This document shows positions 26,202 to 34,239 of a stretch of DNA of 45,765 bases, one piece after another. A model generated the notes under the pieces. That model was not told where the DNA came from and ran no database searches. It saw only the letters and a list, made by a program, of their open reading frames with translations. The stretch is from NCBI GenBank assembly GCA_030429835.1, contig JAUIGC010000007.1:1-45765 (forward strand), in the 5' to 3' direction. A program made the position numbers and the translations under genes. How positions within the stretch are numbered: the stretch's first letter is position 1; each line of letters opens with the position of its first letter. Origin of the DNA: Bacteroidia bacterium (GTDB lineage: Bacteria; Bacteroidota; Bacteroidia; Flavobacteriales; Flavobacteriaceae).

Positions 26202-27326
26202 TTACCTTTCAAGTACTTCATTAATTAAACCTTCCCATTCTAGAACTACTTGATTTGCACTATATGTTTGAACCGCTAATTTAGCCTTCTTTCCAAAGTC
26301 AACACGCATTTCTTTTGAATTAACAAGCTCTCTTAATTTTTGTGCCAATTTTTCTTCGTCGTTCATAGGTACTAAAAAACCATTTACTCCATCTTCTATT
26401 AGTTCTGATGGTCCCGTAGGGCAATTTGTTGAAACACATGCAAGTCCGAAATACATGGCTTCTATCAAAGCGTTTGGAAAACCTTCATATACTGAACTAA
26501 AAGCAAATATTTTAGATTTAGAATAAATACTGGCTATTTCTTTGGTTTTTCCTAGAAATATCACCTTTTCTTCAATTCCTAATTCTTGTGAAAGATTAAG
26601 CAATTTTGTTTTCAAATGACCTTCGCCCGCTATAAGGAGTTTCCAATTAATAGGTGCTGCCAAATAAAATGCTTTTAGAAGGGTTTCTTGAGATTTTTGT
26701 TCGGTTAAACTACCAACATTGAGAATGATATTGTCCTTTTCTATTACCTTTTGAGTTGTTGAAGCAAATTCTGGTGAAATAGGATTTGGTAAGATTTTTA
26801 AATTCTTTCGTGGTACCTTTCCATGGAAATACTCTTTTATATCCTTTGTTTGTACAATTATTTTTTTGGCAAAAGGGTAAATCAAAAACCTCAAAATATT
26901 CCAAAAAGGATTAATTTTCTGTTTTAAAGGGTTATTTCTTTCACTAATTAAAACAGGGATATTATTTAATAATCCACATATTACGGCAATTATGTTAGCC
27001 TTGGTCATGAAAGATATTAAAATATCAATATTTGTATTTGCAGTCTGTAACTTTAAATTTTTTATAATTTTCAAATTAGTTTTAAAAGATTCACCAGTGT
27101 TTAAACTGGGATTAATTTCTTCTATAAGGTGAATTTGTTTAACACTTTCGTTCAATTTATAATATGAATCTCCCCGTGATTGTGTGAAGATTATAACTTC
27201 ATAATTTTCAATTAACTTATTGGCTAAAATAGTCATTACTCTTTCCGCTCCTCCTGTTGTATGCAATGCATTTATAAAAAAACCAATTTTTATTTTTTTT
27301 TTGTTTTTCATTTTAGGTGTAATCAT
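26202..27326 (-). CDS. Glycosyltransferase family 4
   Basis: A 374-residue GT-B-fold transferase. It has FFINALHTTGGAERVMTIL (16-34), ILNVGSLTEQKSQETLL in the donor half and FSSVYEGFPNALIEAMYFG with the standard E-x7-E pair. I used the ATG at 27326; the ATG at 27311 would remove five residues. The gene is A+T-rich like its neighbours and is co-directional with the flippase gene. The donor sugar is unknown. Confidence 0.9.
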   Translation of the reverse strand: MITPKMKNKKKIKIGFFINALHTTGGAERVMTILANKLIENYEVIIFTQSRGDSYYKLNESVKQIHLIEEINPSLNTGESFKTNLKIIKNLKLQTANTNIDILISFMTKANIIAVICGLLNNIPVLISERNNPLKQKINPFWNILRFLIYPFAKKIIVQTKDIKEYFHGKVPRKNLKILPNPISPEFASTTQKVIEKDNIILNVGSLTEQKSQETLLKAFYLAAPINWKLLIAGEGHLKTKLLNLSQELGIEEKVIFLGKTKEIASIYSKSKIFAFSSVYEGFPNALIEAMYFGLACVSTNCPTGPSELIEDGVNGFLVPMNDEEKLAQKLRELVNSKEMRVDFGKKAKLAVQTYSANQVVLEWEGLINEVLER

Positions 27327-27445
27327 TCTAAAATTTAATTAAATAGGGAATTTGATTAAATCAAATTGATATGCATTGAAAGAGAACAATTTATTGGTTT
27401 TTTTATTGTCTACCATTAAGTAATAATTCGGACTTAATTGATGAA

Positions 27446-27453
27446 TAATTTTG
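27446..27453 (+). promoter_or_regulatory. Possible -7 promoter box (TAATTTTG)
   Basis: This matches TAnnTTTG and lies 47 bases upstream of the plus-strand GT2 start at 27500. The spacing is the same as for the other plus-strand GT2 gene of this locus, but no well-placed TTG element is visible. Confidence 0.25.
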
Positions 27454-27499
27454 TTTTAGTTTTGCCAAAACTTTTCTAATTGAATTAATCATCATTAAA

Positions 27500-28462
27500 A
27501 TGAATAAAGAACCAAGTTTGAAGAAATATCTGCCTGTATTCAATGAAATTGTAGAATATAGTCCAAAATACAGATTCACAATTTTTGTACCTGTTTACAA
27601 TGCCGAAAAAACCATAAGAAAAGTTTTTGAATCTATTGAAAAACAAACATTTATAGATTTTGAGGTTATTGTGATTAATGATGGGTCTAAAGACAATAGT
27701 CACGGGGTGATTACTGAGATTCTTGATCGTTTCAAATTTCCTATAACATACCATAATAATGAGAAGAATCTTAATAAAATGGGAATTCTTTTTCAGGCGA
27801 TAGAGGAATCAAAAGGGGAGTTTTTTGTTATTCACGATGCCGATGATGAATGCTTTCCAAATGCTCTTGAAATTTTTAATGAACAATATAATTCTATTCC
27901 GGAGAATTTAAAGCCCAAAATCGGTGGAGTTACCTGTAGGTGCCAAAATCAGTTTGACAATTTGGTAGGCTGGGACTTTCCAGAGAATCCACTTTACAGT
28001 AATACTTTTGAAATTGCGGTTAAATATAGGCTGTCTTTTGAAAAATGGGGATTCGTAAAAACCCGATTATTAAAGAGCATCAAGGTAGATAGTTTTATTT
28101 TTGGCAAAGGATTAATTCCCGAAAGTTTTATTTGGATGACTTTGGCAAAAGAAGGCTTTATTACAAAATATTGCCATGATATATTGAGAATTTACCATGT
28201 GGATGTTCAAGACAGCCTTTCAACTAAATCCTATTCCCAGAAAGCTCTGGGAATGGCCTTGTATGCAATATTATTCTGTAATTTTTTCTATGAAGATTTT
28301 ATTTGGAAATATCCCAAGGACTTTTTAAAGAGGGTTTATTCTTTGTTAAAATCATCTATCTATCTAGATTATTCATTAGCAGTTTATTTAAGATCATTGG
28401 ATTCCAAAATGATTAAATTTTTATTAATATTAGCTTGGCCTTTTAGAAAAATTATTAAATAA
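27500..28462 (+). CDS. Glycosyltransferase family 2
   Basis: A 320-residue GT-A-fold transferase with FVPVYNAEKTI (29-39), NDGSKD (60-65) and DADD (113-116). A 24-residue N-terminal extension precedes the fold. There are hydrophobic stretches near the C-terminus (from about 240, and FLLILAWPF at the end) which may attach it to the membrane. It stands alone on the plus strand and ends 6 bases from the convergent lyase-like gene. Sugar specificity is unknown. Confidence 0.9.
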   Translation: MNKEPSLKKYLPVFNEIVEYSPKYRFTIFVPVYNAEKTIRKVFESIEKQTFIDFEVIVINDGSKDNSHGVITEILDRFKFPITYHNNEKNLNKMGILFQAIEESKGEFFVIHDADDECFPNALEIFNEQYNSIPENLKPKIGGVTCRCQNQFDNLVGWDFPENPLYSNTFEIAVKYRLSFEKWGFVKTRLLKSIKVDSFIFGKGLIPESFIWMTLAKEGFITKYCHDILRIYHVDVQDSLSTKSYSQKALGMALYAILFCNFFYEDFIWKYPKDFLKRVYSLLKSSIYLDYSLAVYLRSLDSKMIKFLLILAWPFRKIIK

Positions 28463-28468
28463 TGAATA

Positions 28469-30358
28469 TTAATTGAAATCTACTTGATTCATATATTCTT
28501 CTATATTTTGATATCCATCCCCATCAAAGTCATCCCGATAACTTTGATTCAAATTACCGAACTCTCTGATTTCCCAAGCATCCGACATTCCATCGTTGTC
28601 TGTATCATAATCTGATGGTCTTACATTGTTAGGAATAGCAGGTAGAATCCATTCACTAACCTTATGCCATTCCTTTTCTGTTCTATTTGAAACTATATTA
28701 AGAACATTAGAGTCAAAAGAATCTTGAAAAGTCTTAACCCTACCATCATTATCCAGATACTTATTAGCTCCTATATTTTTGTTAATTATCATATTTTGAT
28801 AAACTTGTTCTGGAGTAGATGGGTTAAGTTGATTTGGAATATTTGAAAGTGAATGTTTCGTATCAGTAAAAAATGATGACCCTAATGAGTTACTTCTATT
28901 TCCAAATTCTACCCAAATACTTTTATTGTTAATATTGGCATCTTCATAATATTCAAAACCTTCATAATAATTATCCATCGTATAGATAATTGGTGTAGTA
29001 TTCAAATTAAGTTCTTGATATGCATGACTGACTGTTGAATTACTTGGGGGTCTTCCGTGCCAATTTGCAATATGATTTAAAATTAAATGATAATAAGTGT
29101 TGCTCATTTTTGATGGTGGATCATAAATCAAATTATTAATCATTTCTGCTTGACCGTTAAAACTTATGTTTGCAGTACGGTTCCCACCTATTACAGCGTT
29201 TCTATTAAAACTAATATTATCAAATAAATCTTCTGGGTTTCCATCTTGATTAGGATTAACTCCAAAAACTGCGTTTGTATGTCCATCAGCGATTAGGCAA
29301 TCCTGTATTGTGATATTTTTAGCTCCATTGCCTTCGGCAGCTACGTGTCTGTCTATGTACACACCTACAACTTTATCATAGGCGAAAGAGGCACTACAAT
29401 TTGAGAGTATAATATTTTCTCCACCATAAAATAGAAAGGCCCATGTATAACTATCATCATCTGCTAATCCATTCGTGTTTCTCTTGTTACCTTGTCGGTC
29501 ATAAATTGGTCTACTTCGTAGGTATCTGAAAATTAAATTATTACCATCCCCAAATCGACCATTAATCCTAAAGGTGCCACCTGTTAAGGTAATGCCTCCT
29601 TCAGGCGCAGATTGTCCAAATATGGTTTTATTGTTAACATTTGGTATTCCGTCAAAACCAAATTGCCCCCCAACGCCACCTAACCCAAGTTGAATATTAC
29701 CGGAAATGTTGAAAACTATATACCCCACCTTTTCCTCTTGCATAGCCGCATATAAACCTCCCGTATAATATTCATCATTGTTGCCAGAGGCAGGGTAATA
29801 GGTCAATTTGGCATTTCTATCCAATGTATTAACAATCGCTAATGCTCTTCCTCTTCCTCCGGTAGCATTAGATCCCCCACCAAAAGCATTTGGAAACGCC
29901 TTAATATTTTCAGGATTTACGGTAACTGTGGCCTCTTCCCTATAGGTAGAATTATCCTCCGTGGTCACTTCCGTAGTATAGGTAAAGGTATCCTCCTGTA
30001 CGGGTTCTTGAACAGAGGCAGTGGTGGTTTCCTCTTGGGAAGACTGCACTTGGGGGCTGTAGGTCAAGGTATTGTCCTCGTTGATGACCACCTCCCCATT
30101 CTTGGGGATTGAGGTGTCCACAATGGTGACTTGGGTGTTGGCCCCAAAGGAGTCATTGTTTAATACATCCATGACAATCTCGTTTTGGCCCGGGGCCATA
30201 TAAAAACTATCATCGATCAACAGGGCGATACTTTGTAAATCGTTGTCCTTGGCGATTACATACTCAGATAATAAATCGGCATCCTTGCTACAGGAAAAGA
30301 GTGAAACGAACGCAAGGAGGACCAGACTCATCTTTAGTGGGGTGTTGATGGGGTGCAT
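28469..30358 (-). CDS. Lipoprotein pectate-lyase-like beta-helix protein
   Basis: From the ATG at 30358 it has 629 residues; an open frame continues upstream to 30499, but this start gives a clean lipoprotein signal with lipobox LFSC and Cys23. Next comes an Ig/cadherin-like domain (about 30-150, VLNNDSFGANTQV and NTLTYSP), then a right-handed beta-helix of the pectate lyase type (about 160-560), with AFPNAFGGGSNATGGRGRA at its entry and repeats such as NIILSNCSAS and NITIQDCLIADGH. The C-terminus has a calcium-binding type repeat (DYDTDNDGMSDAWE, about 580, and DDFDGDGYQNIEEY). I infer a surface or periplasmic polysaccharide lyase. In a locus making uronic-acid sugars it could trim or release the polymer. 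The upstream region has direct repeats and no other gene. Confidence 0.8.
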   Translation of the reverse strand: MHPINTPLKMSLVLLAFVSLFSCSKDADLLSEYVIAKDNDLQSIALLIDDSFYMAPGQNEIVMDVLNNDSFGANTQVTIVDTSIPKNGEVVINEDNTLTYSPQVQSSQEETTTASVQEPVQEDTFTYTTEVTTEDNSTYREEATVTVNPENIKAFPNAFGGGSNATGGRGRALAIVNTLDRNAKLTYYPASGNNDEYYTGGLYAAMQEEKVGYIVFNISGNIQLGLGGVGGQFGFDGIPNVNNKTIFGQSAPEGGITLTGGTFRINGRFGDGNNLIFRYLRSRPIYDRQGNKRNTNGLADDDSYTWAFLFYGGENIILSNCSASFAYDKVVGVYIDRHVAAEGNGAKNITIQDCLIADGHTNAVFGVNPNQDGNPEDLFDNISFNRNAVIGGNRTANISFNGQAEMINNLIYDPPSKMSNTYYHLILNHIANWHGRPPSNSTVSHAYQELNLNTTPIIYTMDNYYEGFEYYEDANINNKSIWVEFGNRSNSLGSSFFTDTKHSLSNIPNQLNPSTPEQVYQNMIINKNIGANKYLDNDGRVKTFQDSFDSNVLNIVSNRTEKEWHKVSEWILPAIPNNVRPSDYDTDNDGMSDAWEIREFGNLNQSYRDDFDGDGYQNIEEYMNQVDFN

Positions 30359-30754
30359 AAGTAGGTGAATTTTTTTAGGGTGAAAGATTTTTTCTTTTGG
30401 GGTACAATAATAGATTATTATTTTTTTTAAACGATGAAAGTTGCTTTTTTTTCGATGAAATGCAATTTTTAACTTGGGGATTCTTTTATTCAACGACAAT
30501 TTTTTCGGTTTATTTTTAGCGTTAAACTTCTTTTTTATGGAGCATACTTATTTGCTTTAAAAAATGTAATTAAGAAGCTTACGTGCAATCTAGGACGAAT
30601 GGATCTTTTAAATCGACGAATAGCACACTTTTTCTTTTAAAATCGATAAACGGCATGTTTTGTTAACATTTATTAAGAATTATCCAGTTTTAAAAGGTGC
30701 CCTATATTTTGTGGCGGTCTAAAACAAAAAGGGAAAAAGAAGGGCAATGTTACA
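30359..30754. promoter_or_regulatory. Intergenic region with repeated TCGAYRAA-like motifs
   Basis: There is no gene here. The sequence is A+T-rich and carries a degenerate repeated word: ACGATGAAA (30431-30439), TCGATGAAA (30452-30460), TCGACGAAT (30613-30621) and TCGATAAAC (30643-30651). The last two lie inside a longer imperfect direct repeat (about 30605-30627 and 30634-30656). This is the only regulatory space for the lipoprotein lyase gene, so these may be activator sites. Part of it (30359-30499) could be translated if an earlier start were used. Confidence 0.4.
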
Positions 30755-30795
30755 AAAAAGGGCCCGGGGTTTTGTTCAAAACCCCGGGCCTTTTT
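30755..30795. terminator. Strong rho-independent terminator after tviB
   Basis: The arms GGCCCGGGGTTTT (30761-30773) and AAAACCCCGGGCC (30778-30790) pair perfectly around a 4-base loop. There is an A-run on the left and a T-run on the right. On the minus strand it follows the tviB stop by about 18 bases, so it ends that transcription unit; it is symmetric enough to work both ways. Confidence 0.9.
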
Positions 30796-30812
30796 GCCTG
30801 TATGGCCATGAA

Positions 30813-32093
30813 TTATAATCGTGCGTCTACGTGATCGGTCAATATGCCTTTTACATCATAGATCACCCCGTTTTCTTTAAGCAGTGCCTTGAGTTCCAAA
30901 CTTAAAAATTCCCTATGTGCCACGGTTAGGACTACGGCATCAAACTTTTCCTTGGGTAGTTCGTTTATAATTTCCAGGTTATATTCATGGGTCACTTCCT
31001 CTTTGGAGGCCCAAGGATCGTAAATAGTAACATCCGTTCCATAGCTGGCAAGGTTGGTTATGACATCCACGGCCTTGGTGTTCCGTACATCTGGGCAGTT
31101 CTCCTTAAAGGTGATGCCGAGCACTAAAATGTTGCACCCTTTGATCTTGATATCCCTTTGCACCATCAATTTGACAACTTCAGAGGCCACATATTTGCCC
31201 ATGGTATCGTTCATACGCCTACCTGCCAAAATGATTTCTGGATGGTAGCCATATTCCTGTGCCTTTTGGGCCAAATAGTAAGGATCTACCCCTATACAGT
31301 GCCCCCCGACAAGCCCGGGCTTAAAAGGTAAAAAATTCCATTTGGTGCCTGCGGCCTCCAAGACCTGATGGGTATCGATGCCCATTAGGTTGAATATTTT
31401 GGCCAATTCGTTTACAAAGGCGATGTTGATGTCGCGTTGTGAGTTTTCAATGACCTTGGCGGCCTCGGCCACCTTGATCGACGAAGCCAGGTGTGTGCCT
31501 GCCGTTATGACGGAGGCATATAGGGCGTCCACTTTTTTTCCCACCTCTGGGGTGGATCCAGAGGTCACCTTTAAAATCTTCTCCACAGTATGCTCCTTAT
31601 CTCCTGGGTTGATACGTTCTGGGGAGTAACCTGCATAAAAATCGGTATTAAAGACCAATCCACTTTCCTTTTCCAATACGGGTATACATTCGTCTTCCGT
31701 CACCCCCGGATACACCGTGGATTCATAAATGACTGTATCCCCCTTTTTTAATACTTTACCAACGGTTTCGCTCGCTTTATACAATGGTGTAAGTATGGGT
31801 CTATTCGTTTTGTCCACAGGAGTAGGTACCGTGACTATATAATAGTTACAATCCGCAATTTTATCCAATTCATTGGTACAGTAAAGCCCTATGTTCATAT
31901 TCGGTTCCGTTACCAATACCTTCTTAAGAATGGCATCTTCTACTTCAAGGGTACTGTCGTGCCCGTTCATTAATTCCTTGATTCGACCTTCGTTGATGTC
32001 AAAACCAATGACCGGGTATTTGGTGGCGAATAAACGGGCCAGGGGCAATCCCACATAACCCAGTCCGATAATGGCAATTTTAGTGTTGTTCAT
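30813..32093 (-). CDS. tviB: UDP-N-acetyl-hexosamine 6-dehydrogenase (TviB/WbpO type)
   Basis: A 426-residue nucleotide-sugar dehydrogenase. It has the NAD-binding GLGYVGLPLA (10-19), the subgroup-specific GHDSTLEVED, the catalytic Cys266 in GGHCIGVDPYYLA, and the C-terminal substrate domain (ILVLGITFKENCPDVRNT). The TviB/WbpO/VipA group oxidises UDP-GlcNAc or UDP-GalNAc to the uronic acid using NAD. Next upstream on the same strand is a TviC/WbpP-type 4-epimerase, and the pair is the classic route to UDP-GalNAcA, as in the Vi antigen. A G+C-rich terminator follows the stop. A 7-base tandem repeat lies just upstream of the start. Confidence 0.92.
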   Translation of the reverse strand: MNNTKIAIIGLGYVGLPLARLFATKYPVIGFDINEGRIKELMNGHDSTLEVEDAILKKVLVTEPNMNIGLYCTNELDKIADCNYYIVTVPTPVDKTNRPILTPLYKASETVGKVLKKGDTVIYESTVYPGVTEDECIPVLEKESGLVFNTDFYAGYSPERINPGDKEHTVEKILKVTSGSTPEVGKKVDALYASVITAGTHLASSIKVAEAAKVIENSQRDINIAFVNELAKIFNLMGIDTHQVLEAAGTKWNFLPFKPGLVGGHCIGVDPYYLAQKAQEYGYHPEIILAGRRMNDTMGKYVASEVVKLMVQRDIKIKGCNILVLGITFKENCPDVRNTKAVDVITNLASYGTDVTIYDPWASKEEVTHEYNLEIINELPKEKFDAVVLTVAHREFLSLELKALLKENGVIYDVKGILTDHVDARL

Positions 32094-32125
32094 TTTTTAT
32101 TTTTTTAGCTAACGGCCTTTTGTGG

Positions 32126-32166
32126 TTGGCTTTTGGCTTTTGGCTTTTGGCTTTTGGCTTTTGGCT
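32126..32166. repeat. 7-bp tandem repeat (TTGGCTT), about 5.9 copies
   Basis: The 7-base unit TTGGCTT repeats almost six times without a mismatch over 41 bases. It sits 33 bases upstream of the tviB start codon, in a 206-base gap that also holds words like GTTTCAAG repeated in degenerate form. Such an array can change length by slippage. Because it is outside the coding frame, any effect would be on expression of tviB. Confidence 0.95.
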
Positions 32167-32299
32167 GTTTTTCTGTTTAAGGTTTTAAGTGTCAGGTTAT
32201 TATTTCAGAGTTTCAAGATTATAGTTCTAAGTTTCAAGTTTTAGCTTCATGTTTAAAATATTTACTCATTTCATTTGGCTAACAACTAATTCCTAACAT

Positions 32300-33295
32300 C
32301 TAGTTCCTCAAATTCTCCCAGTACCAGGCTACGGCTTCCTTTAGTCCTGTTTTTATATCATATTTTGGCTCGTAACCCAGTAAATTCTTTGCCTTATCCA
32401 CTGAGGCCAAAGAATGGGGTACATCCCCGGCACGTACAGGGCCGTAGGTGTTCTGAACATGGGCTATCTTCGGGTCATAGGTGCTAAGGTATTCTTTTAG
32501 CAAGGTTGTCAATTCGTTTAAATCCGTCCGTTCTCCAAAGGCTACGTTATATACGGTATTTATGGCTTCTTGGTTTTCCGTCACCAAGGCCCTGATATTC
32601 ATTTGGACAACATTGTCGATATAGGTGAAATCCCGGGAGTATGCACCGTCCCCGTTTATTACCGGGGATTCATGTCTCATCAATTGTAATACGAATTTAG
32701 GAATCACCGCGGCATAGGCCCCATTGGGGTCTTGACGCCGTCCAAATACATTAAAATAGCGCAATCCAATGGTTTCCATACCATAGGTTTTGCTAAAGAC
32801 ATCGGCATATAATTCGTTAACGTATTTTGTTATGGCATAGGGGGAAAGGGGTTTTCCTATAATATCCTCCACTTTGGGCATGTTCTTGGAATCCCCGTAC
32901 GTAGAGGAACTTGCTGCGTATACAAAACGTTTGACTTTGGCATCCCTAGCGGCGACCAGCATATTTAAGAAGCCCGACACGTTGACGTCATTACTGGTGA
33001 TAGGATCATTGATGGATCTTGGTACCGAACCCAAGGCTGCCTGGTGTAAGGTATAATCCACCTCATTACAAGCCTTTTGGCAGTCTTCCAAATTGCGAAT
33101 GTCCCCTTCAATAAGATTGAATTTGGAATGCTCCATAAAAGGAGCGATGTTTTCCCTTTTTCCTGTGGCGAAATTATCCAGACAGGTAACTTGGTTTCCA
33201 TTTTCCAACAAGGCTTCGCATAGGTTGGAACCTATAAAGCCGGCACCACCGGTTACTAAAATATGATAATTTGGATTTAATCTGAATACATTCAT
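32300..33295 (-). CDS. tviC: UDP-GlcNAc 4-epimerase (TviC/WbpP type)
   Basis: A 331-residue short-chain dehydrogenase-type epimerase with GGAGFIGSN (16-24) for NAD and the catalytic Y153-x3-K157 in LSPYAITKYVNELYAD. Segments such as HQAALGSVPRSINDPITSN and LRYFNVFGRRQDPNGAYAA are very close to WbpP/TviC, which prefer UDP-GlcNAc/UDP-GalNAc and their uronic acids. It works with the dehydrogenase gene downstream to make UDP-GalNAcA. The start overlaps the end of the SGNH gene by 4 bases (ATGA), tying sugar synthesis and acylation genes into one transcript. Confidence 0.93.
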   Translation of the reverse strand: MNVFRLNPNYHILVTGGAGFIGSNLCEALLENGNQVTCLDNFATGKRENIAPFMEHSKFNLIEGDIRNLEDCQKACNEVDYTLHQAALGSVPRSINDPITSNDVNVSGFLNMLVAARDAKVKRFVYAASSSTYGDSKNMPKVEDIIGKPLSPYAITKYVNELYADVFSKTYGMETIGLRYFNVFGRRQDPNGAYAAVIPKFVLQLMRHESPVINGDGAYSRDFTYIDNVVQMNIRALVTENQEAINTVYNVAFGERTDLNELTTLLKEYLSTYDPKIAHVQNTYGPVRAGDVPHSLASVDKAKNLLGYEPKYDIKTGLKEAVAWYWENLRN

Positions 33296-34236
33296 TCTGG
33301 CAGTAATTTATTTTCTTTAAGTCTGTTATGAATTTCCTTGGTAAATATTTCTGCTCCGATATGCGAAAGGTGCGTGTTGTCTTTCCAGTTTTTCAATGAT
33401 TTATCTGATTCGAAAAAATCAGTATAATTCCAATACGTTATATCTTCATTTTCAAGAATGTTTTTAATTTTCCTATCGTCATTTTTACAATTATCTTCAT
33501 AGATTGGAGATGTAAAAAAAATTAATTTTTTATTATTTTCTTTACAAAAATCTCTGATTTCTCTGATATACTTGAGATAAATATCATTTATAGCTAAATT
33601 ATTTTTACATTCATTTTTTTTTAAACTTTTCAATTGATTTTGAAAAATTTTCTTTTGTTGTGAAGAAACCATAATAGGGTCGTATCCTGAATATGGCCGG
33701 AAATTATATTTTGAAATAAAATAGTTTTTTACGATTCCAAAAAAATATCCGTTGTAAACCTGGCTAAAGAAAAATTTTTGGATTGGACTATTTTTATTTA
33801 ATGTTGTCATTTCATTCTTTACTATTTGATTCTGATGCAGAAACATAGATAACTTATTTATATCATTTCCGTCATAAGAATCTATAAAACAACTCTGGGC
33901 GGAAAAGTGTAATAGTACTAGTTGACTTTTATCTTGTGGCAAGTTTTTAATTAAAGTGGCTGCAAATGCAATTTCTGTAGCATCTAAGCCCATATTAAAG
34001 GATTTGGTATGGATTTTTTCGGTATTTATGTGATGATTGGCTCTAGAACTTCCAAAAACTATAAAATCTAAATCATTTTTAACATTCAAAAATTGATTTA
34101 CCTTACCTATTCTTCCTGTATAAACTTTTTTAGCTACTTCATTAATACCGTAATACACAATTTTGTCCAGAATGAATGCAAAAAATACTACAAGTAAAGT
34201 AAGTTTGACTATATATAGCAATGATAGTTTAGACAT
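33292..34236 (-). CDS. SGNH-like membrane-anchored acyltransferase partner
   Basis: A 314-residue protein with one N-terminal membrane helix (about 7-23) and a periplasmic domain. The nucleophile block is FGSSRANHHI (S63/S64) and the distal block is D286-N-T-H289 in DNTHLSHIG, both in the right order for an SGNH hydrolase or transferase such as DltD or the alginate acetylation factors. It is adjacent (3 bases) to the MBOAT gene, the usual arrangement for two-part O-acetylation machines. I infer transfer of acyl groups to the polysaccharide in the periplasm. The protein is strongly A+T-coded (many Lys and Asn), more so than the flanking epimerases. Confidence 0.75.
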   Translation of the reverse strand: MSKLSLLYIVKLTLLVVFFAFILDKIVYYGINEVAKKVYTGRIGKVNQFLNVKNDLDFIVFGSSRANHHINTEKIHTKSFNMGLDATEIAFAATLIKNLPQDKSQLVLLHFSAQSCFIDSYDGNDINKLSMFLHQNQIVKNEMTTLNKNSPIQKFFFSQVYNGYFFGIVKNYFISKYNFRPYSGYDPIMVSSQQKKIFQNQLKSLKKNECKNNLAINDIYLKYIREIRDFCKENNKKLIFFTSPIYEDNCKNDDRKIKNILENEDITYWNYTDFFESDKSLKNWKDNTHLSHIGAEIFTKEIHNRLKENKLLPE

Positions 34237-34239
34237 ACA

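Noticed and set aside
30359-30499. N-terminal extension of the lipoprotein lyase to 30499
   Set aside because: The extra 47 residues are Lys/His-rich and would bury the lipoprotein signal; the ATG at 30358 gives a proper lipobox distance.
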